A stretch of DNA of 5,172 nt, from NCBI GenBank assembly GCA_900772425.1, contig CAAHEK010000177.1, positions 1-5,172 of the forward strand, given 5' to 3'. The translations under genes were made by a program, and so were the position numbers. This document shows, piece by piece, positions 4,722-5,172 of the stretch. Numbering within the stretch: position 1 is the first letter of the stretch; the number at the start of each line of letters is the position of its first letter. Under the pieces are notes generated by a model. It saw only the letters and a program-made list of their open reading frames with translations. It was not told where the DNA came from and searched no databases. This DNA is from an uncultured Lachnospira sp. (GTDB lineage Bacteria > Bacillota > Clostridia > Lachnospirales > Lachnospiraceae).

Positions 4722-5172
4722 ATGAGAAAAAGAATATTCAGGATGTTTACAGTATTAACTGCTATAATATTATTATTTCAAGCCGGGTGTAACAGCCCGG
4801 CTAAAAGTGTGTATACAGCTAAAGAGGATTATGCTGATAAGATGTATTCTGCCATGACAACGCCTTATGGTGCGTATCCAGAAACTATAAGCTACACGCT
4901 TGGCAAAATGACAAGTGTTAATAATTCTAATATGCCAGAAGGTGATACATATACAGATAATGCATATACAAGATATATAAAGAATATGATTAATGTTCAG
5001 AATATTGATGTATTTGAGGCACAGGATACGCAGTATAATACTAATGTTTCAATGGCTGTTTCTATGGGAGCATTGCCAGATATAATGATGGTTTCAAGCG
5101 AGGATGAGCTGCAAAGACTTGTTGAGGAAGATATGATTGAGGATCTGACAGAAAGCTATAATAACTGCCTGA
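4722..5172 (+). CDS. LplA-like extracellular solute-binding lipoprotein, N-terminal part (3' end outside window)
   Basis: The first 150 codons are visible and remain open at the right edge. The N-terminus is a lipoprotein signal: MRKRIFR, a hydrophobic segment at about 9-19, then Q-A-G-C with Cys23 as the likely lipidated residue. Gln at -3 is unusual for a lipobox, but the GC pair and context are good. The mature part reads ETISYTLGKM near residues 57-66, then a YTDNAYTRYIKN helix, NVQNIDVFEAQ, YNTNVSMAVSMGALPD and DELQRLVEEDMIEDLTESY. This order (strand, helix, second strand, YxxxxxxxxxxGxxPD, then LVEEDMIEDLT) is typical of large LplA/YtcQ-type family 1 binding proteins, which are usually about 500 residues or more. 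It differs clearly from the MalE-like protein upstream. It may be a second ligand-capture protein for the same permeases or the first gene of another transporter outside the window. The ligand is unknown. Confidence 0.82.
   Translation, partial: MRKRIFRMFTVLTAIILLFQAGCNSPAKSVYTAKEDYADKMYSAMTTPYGAYPETISYTLGKMTSVNNSNMPEGDTYTDNAYTRYIKNMINVQNIDVFEAQDTQYNTNVSMAVSMGALPDIMMVSSEDELQRLVEEDMIEDLTESYNNCL
4781..4802 (+). repeat. GC-rich inverted repeat at the lipobox of the second lipoprotein gene
   Basis: AGCCGGG (4781-4787) pairs perfectly with CCCGGCT (4796-4802) across an 8-nt loop, a 7-bp stem with six G-C pairs in a very AT-rich region. It lies in codons 20-27, over the lipidated cysteine, about 60 nt after the start codon. 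No T-run follows. It may slow early translation or be chance; GCC, GGG and CCG codons are uncommon elsewhere in the window. Confidence 0.6.

Overview
The window is AT-rich, all genes lie on the + strand, Shine-Dalgarno sites are strong (AGGAGG type), and A/T-ending codons and AGA arginine codons dominate. Together with two Gram-positive-type lipoprotein signals and a YesM-type sensor kinase, this points to a low-GC Firmicute. A gut Lachnospiraceae-like Clostridium relative (Lachnospira/Roseburia/Butyrivibrio type) is the likeliest source. That placement is inference from gene style, not from a marker gene.

Layout: (1) bases 1-933, the C-terminal part of a membrane sensor histidine kinase of the YesM/LytS family, cut by the left edge. 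(2) bases 934-1112, an intergenic regulatory region whose main feature is a long imperfect inverted repeat (1020-1046 with 1082-1107); its left arm is an exact complement of the Shine-Dalgarno site of the next gene. (3) bases 1113-2381, a MalE-like sugar-binding lipoprotein. (4) bases 2382-2471, a spacer with a near-perfect 15-bp direct repeat and an 11-bp stem-loop just before the next ribosome binding site. (5) bases 2472-3809 and 3806-4654, MalF-like and MalG-like permeases overlapping by 4 bp. (6) bases 4722-5172, the start of a second, different solute-binding lipoprotein (LplA-like), cut by the right edge.

Together this is a carbohydrate ABC importer of the CUT1 class, most similar in features to maltose/maltodextrin (MalEFG) systems, with a two-component sensor upstream. 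The binding protein keeps tryptophans at positions that appear to match the MBP ligand-stacking residues. MalF has the Firmicute-type short extracellular loop ending in GDNS. MalG ends in the typical GAVKG tail. No ATPase (MalK/MsmX) lies in the window, so it is probably encoded elsewhere, as is common in Firmicutes. The kinase, with a response regulator presumably outside the window, may control the importer; this is inferred from adjacency only.

The protein-coding content is ordinary. The most interesting signals are non-coding: the Shine-Dalgarno-sequestering inverted repeat before malE, the malE-malF intercistronic stem-loop, and the presence of two unrelated-looking binding proteins around one permease pair. 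I do not see a clearly novel multi-gene system.
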